DNA of 13,955 bases, from the NCBI GenBank assembly GCA_964632205.1, contig CAZWBE010000010.1:1-13955 (forward strand), written 5' to 3'. Both the position numbers and the translations under genes were made by a program. The DNA comes from CALLVF01 sp964632205 (GTDB taxonomy: Bacteria; Patescibacteriota; Microgenomatia; UBA1406; GWC2-37-13). This document shows positions 1 to 6,405 of the stretch, piece by piece. The notes beneath the pieces are model-generated. The model worked only from the letters and a program-made list of their open reading frames with translations, made no database searches and was not told the origin of the DNA. Each line of letters opens with the position of its first letter. Position 1 is the stretch's first letter.

Positions 1-1
1 G

Positions 2-24
2 TATACGACCTGGCAGGTCGTATA
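2..24. repeat. Dispersed palindromic repeat, copy 1
   Basis: Perfect inverted repeat with 10-bp arms TATACGACCT and AGGTCGTATA around a GGC centre. Bases 1-31 are identical to 4986-5016, so the repeat unit extends past the palindrome into GAGGTTG. The following TTGGTGTGGCAAGCTAAAA resembles the right flank of copy 3. The left flank is cut by the window edge. It is much richer in GC than its surroundings and has no downstream T-run, so it is not a standard intrinsic terminator. Confidence 0.9.
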
Positions 25-128
25 GAGGTTGGTGTGGCAAGCTAAAATAAAAGATTTTTGCGAAATTTTGGAAGAGCCGCCTGCTTAGTCGGTAAACAAA
101 TGTTTAATCAGTCAAAAGAAAAATTATT

Positions 129-137
129 TGTTAAACT
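129..137 (+). promoter_or_regulatory. Possible extended -10 element (TGtTAAACT)
   Basis: TG-n-TAAACT lies 6 nt before the ATG at 144, which would give a leaderless or nearly leaderless mRNA. No convincing -35 is visible. A 6-bp inverted repeat, TAAACA-AA-TGTTTA, sits upstream at 93-106 and could be an operator, but this is weak. Confidence 0.3.
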
Positions 138-143
138 ATTTTT

Positions 144-416
144 ATGAAACCCAAATCATATCTCCTTCTTTTTTTTCTGATCATTATCCTAACTTTTATT
201 CTGGGGGTGCGTTATGGGCAAAAGGTGGAACAGACTAACAAAACAATTAATTACCTGCTGTCAATCACACCCACTCCCACACCTTCTCCCATCACCCCCA
301 CGCCGATAAAATACGCCACCACCGAAGGGAAAATCTGGAGAATAAAATTCATTTATCCTTCCTTTTTAAAAATCAGAGAAGACCCAACAAGAGGAGCGAT
401 TTTTTTTGAGCCATGA
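144..416 (+). CDS. Small membrane-anchored protein with Thr-Pro linker
   Basis: I do not recognise a family. The 90-residue product starts with two lysines and a strong hydrophobic helix (about residues 6-23), which fits an uncleaved signal anchor. A Thr/Pro/Ser-rich low-complexity linker follows (about 42-54), then a short hydrophilic and aromatic tail (about 60-90). The expected topology is a cytoplasmic N-terminus and an exterior tail. Its TGA stop overlaps the fmt start codon in an ATGA (413-416), so the two are probably co-translated. That coupling says little about function, since fmt is cytosolic. The tail is too short for a folded enzyme and could be a shortened remnant of a longer anchored protein. 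There is no Shine-Dalgarno; a possible extended -10 lies just upstream. Confidence 0.6.
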   Translation: MKPKSYLLLFFLIIILTFILGVRYGQKVEQTNKTINYLLSITPTPTPSPITPTPIKYATTEGKIWRIKFIYPSFLKIREDPTRGAIFFEP

Positions 417-1444
417 AAAAAATTAGTTTGCTTTACGGCGGAAGCCCTGATTTCTCGGCCAATTTTTTGGAAAAAATTATCACCGATAAAACTTTACCCA
501 TAACGGTAAAACTTGTTCTCACTGCCCCGGATAAGCCAGTGGGAAGAAAACAAATATTAACCCCAACGCCAGTAAAGCAAATTGCCAAAAAATATCATCT
601 TCCAATAACATACTCCCTTAAGTCTCAAAGCTCAAAAAATAAAACTAGCTGGCAAAACCTAAAACTTAACAAAGAGATTTTAGATTTAAGTTGCCAGTCT
701 AACGTTTATGGTGAGGGTTTTGACATAGGGTTAATTTATGCTTATTCCTCCATCATCCCCAAAGAGCTTTTATCTGTGCCAAGATATGGTTTTTGGTGTA
801 TTCATCCCTCTCTTCTTCCCCAATATCGCGGTCCTTCGCCAATCGCCTATTCTCTAATTAATGGTGATAAAAAAACCGGCGTCACGATTTTTAAGATGGA
901 TGAGAAAATTGATCATGGTCCCCTGATTGCCCAGCAAGAGCAGGAAATTTTACCCACTGACCATCGGCTCGATTTGGAGAAAAAATTAACCGATTTGGCT
1001 TTTTCTTTATTTAAAAAACTAATTTTAACTGATTTCAGCCGTCACCGATTAATCCCCCAACCAGACTCGTTAGCAACCTATACCCGTCTTTTGAAAAAAG
1101 AAGATGGCTTTATCCCTTTGTCAATCTTAAAAAAAGCCCTGAAAAACGAACCATTATCTTTTACCAACTGGCCAGGATTAATAAAAGAGTTTTTAATTAA
1201 ATATCCAAACCAAAAAAAACTGTTTTTTCAAAAAAATCCTCGCTCTTCCCTTTTAATTTTTAACTTATTTCGCGGCCTTTACCCTTGGCCAGGTATCTGG
1301 ACGATTCTTCCCAATGGCAAAAGATTAAAAATTACCGCCATGTCTCTTGTTAACCTAACTCTGGCAACGATCACCAAAGTTCAACTTGAGGGGAAAAAAG
1401 AGGTCGATTTTACCACTTTCAATCGGGCTTATAAAATATTTTAA
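413..1444 (+). CDS. fmt: Methionyl-tRNA formyltransferase
   Basis: Transfers a formyl group from 10-formyl-tetrahydrofolate to Met-tRNA(fMet) in the cytosol for initiation of translation. At 343 residues it is slightly longer than the usual 310-320. The N-terminal Rossmann-type domain begins GGSPDFSANFLEKI; the signature IHPSLLPQYRG is at 130-140 and GVTIFKMDEKIDHG at 156-169. A C-terminal OB-like domain follows NLFRGLYPWPG (284-294). The family's catalytic set is Asn-x-His plus Asp. Here His131 and Asp167 are present, but the Asn position is Cys129 (codon TGT). Residues about 70-101 form a variable loop rich in Ser, Asn and Lys. The start overlaps the upstream gene by 4 bp and there is no usable Shine-Dalgarno. 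The family assignment is firm; the effect of the Asn-to-Cys change on activity is unknown. Confidence 0.92.
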   Translation: MKKISLLYGGSPDFSANFLEKIITDKTLPITVKLVLTAPDKPVGRKQILTPTPVKQIAKKYHLPITYSLKSQSSKNKTSWQNLKLNKEILDLSCQSNVYGEGFDIGLIYAYSSIIPKELLSVPRYGFWCIHPSLLPQYRGPSPIAYSLINGDKKTGVTIFKMDEKIDHGPLIAQQEQEILPTDHRLDLEKKLTDLAFSLFKKLILTDFSRHRLIPQPDSLATYTRLLKKEDGFIPLSILKKALKNEPLSFTNWPGLIKEFLIKYPNQKKLFFQKNPRSSLLIFNLFRGLYPWPGIWTILPNGKRLKITAMSLVNLTLATITKVQLEGKKEVDFTTFNRAYKIF

Positions 1445-1468
1445 CCACCATTAAATTTTAGTTTCTCA

Positions 1469-1624
1469 TTACCTTTCTTTATTTTTTCCTAATCCCAGCA
1501 GGCCAAAAAACGCCATCACTAAAAATTTTAGATTACCAATTACATCATAACCGGCGATCAACTCTTTAAATGCCTGACTAATTGTTTTCTTTCTCTGGTA
1601 ATTGATATTCTCTAACTCCTTCAT
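1469..1624 (-). CDS. Hidden 51-residue ORF coupled to carbonic-anhydrase-like gene
   Basis: The ATG at 1624-1622 overlaps the TGA of the upstream carbonic-anhydrase-like gene in an ATGA, the same junction type seen at queA/tgt, at the 5' end of fmt and after the glycosyltransferase. The frame runs open to TAA at 1469-1471. The product begins MKELENINYQRKK, continues TISQAFKELIAGYDVIG, and ends in a hydrophobic stretch (about residues 32-46, NLKFLVMAFFGLLGL) followed by GKNKER. This looks like a small peripheral or single-span membrane protein with a charged amphipathic N-terminal half. No family is recognised. It fills nearly all of the space before the convergent fmt gene. The evidence is the overlap, uninterrupted reading and protein-like composition; conservation is untested. 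Confidence 0.55.
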   Translation of the reverse strand: MKELENINYQRKKTISQAFKELIAGYDVIGNLKFLVMAFFGLLGLGKNKER

Positions 1625-2388
1625 TGATTGATTAATATAGGTAATCTAGGCTTTCCTTTTCCTTCGACCAAAACCATCTCTGTCGCTATATAAAGACCTA
1701 AACTTAAGGTTTTAGTTAGTGCCTCTTCCCAACCAAAATTTTTTCCGATCTCTTCAATCAACCATAGATCTAAGTTAAAAGCTTGATGGTTTTGATTATT
1801 ATCCACTTCTAACGTCGTCCTCGATCTTAAATTAACAATTGCCGCTTTTTCTTGATGTTTCCCATCTAAGATTTGCTTTAAAGCACCATTTCCCTCGGCT
1901 GTTTTAATTAACTTTTCTCCTTTTGGTATATTTTTTAAATTAATTCTTTCTAAATTGTTCATAATTTTTTGCCAGACGACTTCTTCAGTATTTATCCCCT
2001 CATCGGCAAGAATTTTTATAATATCTGCTACTCTTTCCTTAAGAAGTGTCAAAATATTCCCTAAATTATCAGCAAAACCACAATCGGACCTGCCTTCTTG
2101 AGCGTGAGTAGAAGTATGAATGCCCAAAGAGTAACCAAGCTTTTTTAATTTAGTAAAAACATCAATTAAAACATTTTCTAAATTATCATCAGGCTGATTA
2201 ATCAACCACGCCAAAACCACGGGCATTAAACTGCCACCCAGCATTTGAGGATAAGGGCCATAAATTTCGCCCCTAACCTTTCCTCCTCTTCCATCAACAC
2301 AAAATGGCGCTCTTTTAAGGGGATCAATTTCAACAAAAGGGAATATACTGATGTCAATATCTTCTTTTTGTTTCACATATTTTGTCAT
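1621..2388 (-). CDS. Carbonic-anhydrase-like putative zinc protein (paralogue 1)
   Basis: A 255-residue protein that most annotation would leave hypothetical. It has CVDGR at 30-34 (Cys-x-Asp-x-Arg), GIHTSTH at 89-95 and DCG at 102-104. That gives candidate zinc ligands Cys30, His91 and Cys103, with an Asp32/Arg34 dyad, as in beta-class carbonic anhydrases. The 12-residue His-to-Cys spacing is longer than in ordinary beta enzymes (His-x-x-Cys) and closer to the carboxysomal CsoSCA type. A further motif, LDGKHQEKAAIVN (174-186), is shared with the paralogue at 8071-8910 (LEGDHQEGAILIV). No signal peptide or membrane helix is seen, so it is probably cytosolic. It lies 31 nt downstream of tgt; a TATAAT on this strand at 2419-2424 could add an internal promoter. 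The motif assignment is mine by eye; enzymatic activity is inference. Confidence 0.6.
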   Translation of the reverse strand: MTKYVKQKEDIDISIFPFVEIDPLKRAPFCVDGRGGKVRGEIYGPYPQMLGGSLMPVVLAWLINQPDDNLENVLIDVFTKLKKLGYSLGIHTSTHAQEGRSDCGFADNLGNILTLLKERVADIIKILADEGINTEEVVWQKIMNNLERINLKNIPKGEKLIKTAEGNGALKQILDGKHQEKAAIVNLRSRTTLEVDNNQNHQAFNLDLWLIEEIGKNFGWEEALTKTLSLGLYIATEMVLVEGKGKPRLPILINQ

Positions 2389-2419
2389 AAATTTAAAAAA
2401 ATTAATTTTTAATCTTTAA

Positions 2420-3697
2420 TTATATTTTATCCTCGGCAATTTTTTTTCTTATCCATTCAAAAAATCTCTCCATCACCCACAAATTGTGATAAGTAGCCAA
2501 ACTGTAAGATAAAAGTTCACGATTTTTGAACAAATGATGAAGATAGCTTTTGGTAAAAGTTTGGCAAACAAAACAGCAACAATTTTCATCAACCGGTGAT
2601 AAATCTCCCCGGTATTTCCCCTTTAAAATATCTATTTTATTAATCTGGTCTTTTGAATTTTGAATTTTGTATATTATCCCCATTCTTCCCAATCTGGTTG
2701 GCTCAACACAATCAAAACTATCAATCCCGTATTTCACTAAATCCAAAATATCATCAACCTGCCCCACCCCTAAAAGATGAACCGGCTTATCTTTGGGTAA
2801 ATAATCACTCACCCATTTAACCTGTTGACGCATCTCCTCTTTTGATTCACCAACAGAAACGCCGCCGATGGCCACTCCATCAACCGGCTGAGAGACAACA
2901 AAAGCCGCGGATTTTTTTCGCCAATCTTCAAAAACCCCTCCTTGAATAATGCCATATAAATATTGTTTTTTTGCTCCACTGAATTGTCTATTTATTACTG
3001 AAGTTTTAATTTTTGCTTTTTTCTTCCTAAATTTTTTAAGACACCTTATAAGCCATCGATGGGTTCTTTCTGTTGCCTCTTTCGTATATTGATAATTGGC
3101 CGAATACGGAATACACTCATCAAAAGCCATTATGATATCAGCGCCAATCTTTTCTTGATACTCAATTGATTTTTCCGGCGTAAATTCAATCAGACTACCA
3201 TCAAAGGTTGAATGGAATTGTACTCCATCATCGGATATTTTTACCAAGATTGGTTGCTTTTCCTGATAAATATCTGATTTTGTCAATAAAGATGAGGGGG
3301 AATTTTTTTGTTGCTTTCTAAGAAATTCTTCTTTAGCCGATATCTGATTATCATGCGATAAAAATTTTGATGCCGAGTCTTTTTTTCTGGCTAAAGAAAA
3401 AATCTGAAATCCTCCTGAATCACTCATTAATGGAATGTTTAAACCAGCGTACTGATGAATCCCACCGGCTTTTTTAATCACCGCCGCTCCCGGATGAGTA
3501 ACTAAGTGATAGGTATTGACAAAAGATACCTGAATACCAATCGGTTTTAAAAGAGACGGAAGAATTGATTTGATCGTTCCCTTTGTGCCAACAGGGACAA
3601 AGGCGGGTGTATTAATCACACCAGAATCTGTTGTAATCCTGCCTAACCGAGCTTTTGATTTTTTTGAATGATATAAAACTTTAAAAAATCTTCTCAT
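2420..3697 (-). CDS. tgt: tRNA-guanine transglycosylase with internal insertion
   Basis: Exchanges guanine 34 of GUN-anticodon tRNAs for preQ1 in queuosine synthesis. Family marks are NTYHL (61-65), MSDSGGFQIFSL (91-102, catalytic Asp93), AFDEC (191-195), GGVSVGE (278-284), FDCVEPTR (328-335, nucleophile Asp329) and a zinc site made of Cys373, Cys375, Cys378 and His404. At 425 residues it exceeds the usual ~375. The excess is mainly a charged segment at about 104-149, between the SDSGGFQ strand and the ISDDGVQF strand. A second short loop, IQNSKDQINK (345-354), is encoded by an AT-rich simple sequence. The segment after the nucleophile reads EPTRLGRMG where PTRNARNG is usual. Its ATG overlaps the queA stop by 4 bp (3694-3697), so the two are translationally coupled. 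Catalytic and zinc residues are intact. Confidence 0.95.
   Translation of the reverse strand: MRRFFKVLYHSKKSKARLGRITTDSGVINTPAFVPVGTKGTIKSILPSLLKPIGIQVSFVNTYHLVTHPGAAVIKKAGGIHQYAGLNIPLMSDSGGFQIFSLARKKDSASKFLSHDNQISAKEEFLRKQQKNSPSSLLTKSDIYQEKQPILVKISDDGVQFHSTFDGSLIEFTPEKSIEYQEKIGADIIMAFDECIPYSANYQYTKEATERTHRWLIRCLKKFRKKKAKIKTSVINRQFSGAKKQYLYGIIQGGVFEDWRKKSAAFVVSQPVDGVAIGGVSVGESKEEMRQQVKWVSDYLPKDKPVHLLGVGQVDDILDLVKYGIDSFDCVEPTRLGRMGIIYKIQNSKDQINKIDILKGKYRGDLSPVDENCCCFVCQTFTKSYLHHLFKNRELLSYSLATYHNLWVMERFFEWIRKKIAEDKI
2651..2669 (-). repeat. AT-rich simple-sequence insert in tgt
   Basis: On the coding strand this reads as iterated CAAAATT, encoding the IQNSK loop of Tgt. Similar tracts occur in thyA (7064-7087), in tatD (10972-10995) and between tatD and rpiB. 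Confidence 0.45.
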
Positions 3698-4743
3698 AGA
3701 ATTAACATCGCATCACCAAAAGAGTAAAAACGAAAATTGTTATCGATGGCAATCTTATACAAATCAGTCAGTTTCTTTTTCGCTCCTTTAAATCGTAAAA
3801 ATGCCTCAACAAGCATCATCAGTGAGGATCGGGGGAGATGAAAATTAGTAATCAAAATATCAACCATTTGAAAATTAAAAGGAGGGAGAATAAATAAATC
3901 TGTTTTCCCAAAGAGTTTTAATTTTTGCCCGCTCATCATCGATTGTGCTAAAGCCTCCAATGCTCGGGTTACTGTTGTTCCCACCGCCACTAACTTACCT
4001 CCATTTCTTTTTGCCATATTGATAAAGCGAAAGGTTTCTTGGGAAATCTCATAATATTCTTCATGAAGTTTTTTTGCTTTTAAATTTTTATCCGTCAAGG
4101 GAGCAAAGGTTCCCAAGCCGATATGTAAAGTGATAAAGTATTTTTTAATTCCTTTTTTTACCAGCTGATTAAAAACTCTTTCGGTGAAGTGAAGTGAGGC
4201 GGTTGGAGCAGCCGCTGATCCTTCTTTTTCAGCAAAAATTGTCTGGTATTTTTTAAAAAGCTGATTCTCTTTGAGGGAGGTTTTTTTTAGGTAAAGAGGT
4301 AGGGGCATTTTACCATATTTTTGGAGAAGATTAAAAAGTTTCTCACGACTAAAATTGAATTGAAGAGAAAAAATGTTTTTGTTTTGTTTATCTACTCTGA
4401 AAAAATATTTTTTATCGAAAAATAATAAATCCCCCACTTTAATTTTTTTATCAACGATTACCTTAATCATGTCTTTTTTGATAATCTCATTAACTAAAAA
4501 TAAAACCGTTACTTTTCCACCGGTTTGTTTGCTCATCTTGACCCTCGCCGGCACTACCTTAGTATTATTTAAAACCAAAAAACTTTTCTCGGGTAAGTGG
4601 CGATCAAGATGAAAAAACTTATCAAAAGAAATTTCATCCACTGAAGTATTGTAAACGAAAAGCTTTGAGGAATCCCGGGGGACGGCTGGTTTGAGGGCAA
4701 TATTTTCTTTAGGAAGGAAATAATCATAATCTTGCCAATTCAT
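3694..4743 (-). CDS. queA: S-adenosylmethionine:tRNA ribosyltransferase-isomerase
   Basis: Adds and isomerises the ribosyl part of S-adenosylmethionine on preQ1-modified tRNA to give epoxyqueuosine. It is full length at 349 residues. It opens with the family's DYDYFLPKENIALKPAVPRDSSKL and contains LNNTKVVPAR (58-67), EGSAAAPTASLHFT (family GSAAAPTAGLHFT) and HIGLGTFAPL. It ends YSFGDAMLIL, as is typical. It is the first gene of the minus-strand unit queA-tgt-carbonic-anhydrase-like-small ORF. No preQ1 synthesis gene (queD, queE, queC or queF) is visible, nor the final epoxide reductase, so salvage of the base is a reasonable inference. The start at 4743 is preceded by a weak extended -10-like sequence and no Shine-Dalgarno. 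Confidence 0.96.
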   Translation of the reverse strand: MNWQDYDYFLPKENIALKPAVPRDSSKLFVYNTSVDEISFDKFFHLDRHLPEKSFLVLNNTKVVPARVKMSKQTGGKVTVLFLVNEIIKKDMIKVIVDKKIKVGDLLFFDKKYFFRVDKQNKNIFSLQFNFSREKLFNLLQKYGKMPLPLYLKKTSLKENQLFKKYQTIFAEKEGSAAAPTASLHFTERVFNQLVKKGIKKYFITLHIGLGTFAPLTDKNLKAKKLHEEYYEISQETFRFINMAKRNGGKLVAVGTTVTRALEALAQSMMSGQKLKLFGKTDLFILPPFNFQMVDILITNFHLPRSSLMMLVEAFLRFKGAKKKLTDLYKIAIDNNFRFYSFGDAMLIL

Positions 4744-4752
4744 TTTTTTAAT

Positions 4753-4761
4753 TTTATCACA
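4753..4761 (-). promoter_or_regulatory. Weak extended -10 candidate before queA
   Basis: On the minus strand TG-t-GATAAA ends 9 nt before the queA ATG, giving a very short leader if used. It matches the -10 consensus at only 4 of 6 positions, and no -35 is seen. Confidence 0.25.
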
Positions 4762-4986
4762 ATTTAGTCTTCTTTTTGATTAATAAATCACCAAAATTCT
4801 AACTTTTTATCAATAGCGGGCGGGATAGAAATTTTTAGATAAAACTCCCATAATTAAACTATTTAACACTTCATACGTTATGTACATCTTTATCCGATCG
4901 TAACAAAAATACCATCACTGTTTCTTACAAAAAATCATTCAAAAAACTCTTTTTTTTATCGATATTTAGACGATTACCAAACTCCG

Positions 4987-5009
4987 TATACGACCTGGCA
5001 GGTCGTATA
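4987..5009. repeat. Dispersed palindromic repeat, copy 2
   Basis: Same 10-bp arms and GGC centre as copy 1, identical over 31 bp (4986-5016). The arms can be extended: ACCAAACTC on the left pairs at 7 of 9 positions with GAGGTTGAT on the right, with a 2-nt bulge (CG) on the left, so the hairpin is about 19 bp per side. No T-run follows on either strand. Confidence 0.9.
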
Positions 5010-5133
5010 GAGGTTGATATGTATTGAAGTGTATCTTTTTAAAGTAGCAAAAGCTGCTCTGTTAATTAACTAAAGAACTGAGCTTGATAATTTACCATTA
5101 AATATTTTTAAGATGTGTTTTGAGATCGATAAT

Positions 5134-5610
5134 TTATTGATAGGATTCTCTCACCTGAAACAACACATACCAACCAATTATTGTTCCAATTATCGCCCCG
5201 ATTAAATTGCCGCTTAATAAACTGGCTACGAAACTGACTAATGAGGCATAAAATAAATACAACCAACCTTTTCTTTGTCTTTTAAATAAACCCGGCACCG
5301 CCAAGACTTGAAAAACCAACATCACCCCAAAAGCAATCATTGAAATAAAATAACCTACTCCATAATTAACCATATAGGCCGGGCCCATAAAGGCGGTAAA
5401 AGGCGAAACTAAAGCCCCTAAACCAAAAGCGGCTAAAACCGACGGCACTCCTAAAATTATTCCCAACACCATCAAATAAGGAGCGAAACTAACAATTAAT
5501 TCTTTAATCTTATCCGGTAAAGAAAAAGGGGCTTTTTTAACCAAATAAAGCGCCAAAATATCCTCCAACTGCCTTAGAGCTGCCTTAAAATCAGTTTTTT
5601 GACTCGCCAT
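5134..5610 (-). CDS. Four-helix integral membrane protein of unknown function
   Basis: A 158-residue product. A polar N-terminal section (residues 1-38) holds ALRQLEDILALYL, likely an amphipathic helix, and KKAPFSLPDKIKELI. Four predicted membrane helices follow, at about 40-66, 85-106, 116-133 and 135-152. A basic loop, KRQRKG (110-115), lies between helices 2 and 3 and is probably cytoplasmic by the positive-inside rule. The transmembrane part is rich in Gly, Ala and Val. No catalytic motif is visible and I cannot assign a family by function. The gene stands alone with its own well-formed promoter (5648-5676), so it is likely expressed independently of the folate operon. The stop is at 5134, and the palindrome copy lies about 125 bp downstream. 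Confidence 0.7.
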   Translation of the reverse strand: MASQKTDFKAALRQLEDILALYLVKKAPFSLPDKIKELIVSFAPYLMVLGIILGVPSVLAAFGLGALVSPFTAFMGPAYMVNYGVGYFISMIAFGVMLVFQVLAVPGLFKRQRKGWLYLFYASLVSFVASLLSGNLIGAIIGTIIGWYVLFQVRESYQ

Positions 5611-5647
5611 ATTTTTAAAAATATAAATTAATTAATAATTGCTTTTA

Positions 5648-5676
5648 ATATTAAGAGCTTTTTTTATTTTTGTCAA
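5648..5676 (-). promoter_or_regulatory. Sigma70-type promoter TTGACA-17-TAATAT
   Basis: On the minus strand there is a perfect TTGACA (5676-5671), a 17-nt spacer and TAATAT (5653-5648). Transcription would start near 5641, giving a leader of about 30 nt to the ATG at 5610. It is the only place in the window where a consensus -35 and a near-consensus -10 stand at ideal spacing outside a gene. Confidence 0.75.
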
Positions 5677-5770
5677 TGATAAAAAACTAAAAATTTAAAG
5701 TGGTAATTAATTAAATAAAAGATGATAAATAGATTCAACCGATATTGCACTTCCCGAGGTGACAGGTATA

Positions 5771-5789
5771 TTCCACCTCCGAGGTGGAA
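5771..5789. repeat. Second palindrome type, TTCCACCTC-C-GAGGTGGAA
   Basis: Perfect 9-bp arms around a single C, located just downstream of folA. A partial copy, CCCGAGGTG, lies about 25 bp to the left near 5757. Neither side is followed by a T-run, so rho-independent termination is not well supported. It could be an interspersed repeat or an mRNA 3'-end stabiliser for the folA transcript. Confidence 0.7.
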
Positions 5790-5800
5790 AGTAAGTGGAA

Positions 5801-6364
5801 TTATTTTGTCAAAACCAACCATTTATACCGAAACTCTCCCCTCTTGCCTTGTTTTTCAAAGATAACTTTTTTAAACCGAGAAAAATCAGGAAAAAAAGTA
5901 TCGGCATCGGGAAAACTTTGGTCAATAATGGTTAAATAAAGTTTGTCGGCGTGCTTTATCGCCTGTTGATAAATCTGACCACCGCCGATGATAAAAATCT
6001 CATCTTTTTTTATTAATAAATTTCCGACCTTTTGTGTTTCTTTGGCTAATTTAATGGCCGCCTCCAATGAATGACAAAAAAATAAATTTTCAATTTTAAA
6101 ACTTAACTTTGGGCTTAAATCTTCTAATTTTGACTTTCTGGTAATTACAATATTCAGCCTTTCTGGCAGTGGTCTTCCTATTGATTCAAAAGTCTTTCTC
6201 CCCATAATTACCGCGTGTCTTTGGGTTAATTGCTTGAATCTTTTTAAATCCTCAGGAAGATGCCAAAGCAATCGATTATCTTTCCCCAATTCCCGATTTC
6301 TACCAATAGCGGCGATAAGAGAAATTTTTATTTTTTTATCCTTTTTTAAAGGTAAAAACAACAT
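5801..6364 (-). CDS. folA: Dihydrofolate reductase
   Basis: Reduces dihydrofolate to tetrahydrofolate with NADPH, recycling the dihydrofolate made by ThyA just upstream. It has the classical fold marks: SLIAAIGRNRELG (15-27), LLWHLPEDLKRFK (32-44, with the substrate-binding acid Asp39), VIMGRKTFESIGRPLP (52-67) and the NADPH-loop IIGGGQIY (125-132). The C-terminal strand is FRYKWLVLTK. Length is 187 residues versus about 160 usually. The excess comes from about a dozen basic residues before the usual start (MLFLPLKKDKKIK) and a loop near 78-95. The only upstream ATG gives this start; no better internal ATG exists, so the basic N-terminal extension is probably real. It is the last gene of the unit, 41 nt after thyA. 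All expected catalytic residues are present. Confidence 0.95.
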   Translation of the reverse strand: MLFLPLKKDKKIKISLIAAIGRNRELGKDNRLLWHLPEDLKRFKQLTQRHAVIMGRKTFESIGRPLPERLNIVITRKSKLEDLSPKLSFKIENLFFCHSLEAAIKLAKETQKVGNLLIKKDEIFIIGGGQIYQQAIKHADKLYLTIIDQSFPDADTFFPDFSRFKKVIFEKQGKRGEFRYKWLVLTK

Positions 6365-6405
6365 TGGCGATTAATTAACAAAAGATGACTATCTAAAAAT
6401 AAAAG

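Larger units (their letters stand above)
4744..5133. other. Gene-free 390-bp region with palindrome copy 2
   Basis: Both strands were read for coding. Only ORFs of about 14 codons or fewer occur, with no recognisable product. Contents are the probable queA promoter at the left end, AT-rich sequence, the palindromic repeat at 4987-5009, and a weak imperfect inverted repeat at 5056-5083 (GCTC-t-GTT and AAC-t-GAGC). No tRNA cloverleaf, riboswitch or clear terminator is seen. It separates two same-strand genes, which is an unusually long gap for this window. Confidence 0.6.

Noticed and set aside
2..24. Palindromic repeats considered as intrinsic terminators or as a CRISPR array
   Set aside because: No T-run follows any copy on either strand, and the copies are thousands of bases apart with genes between them, not regular spacers.
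4373..4612. Plus-strand 79-codon frame inside queA
   Set aside because: It is antisense to the well-conserved queA coding sequence, with low-complexity translation and no start signal.
5056..5083. Imperfect inverted repeat considered as a small RNA or terminator
   Set aside because: Only 4 plus 3 pairs with a mismatch, a 12-nt AT loop and no T-run; not distinguishable from chance in AT-rich DNA.
4744..5133. Search for a tRNA or riboswitch (for example a preQ1 riboswitch) before queA
   Set aside because: No cloverleaf and no preQ1-type compact pseudoknot sequence were recognised; the queA leader appears very short.
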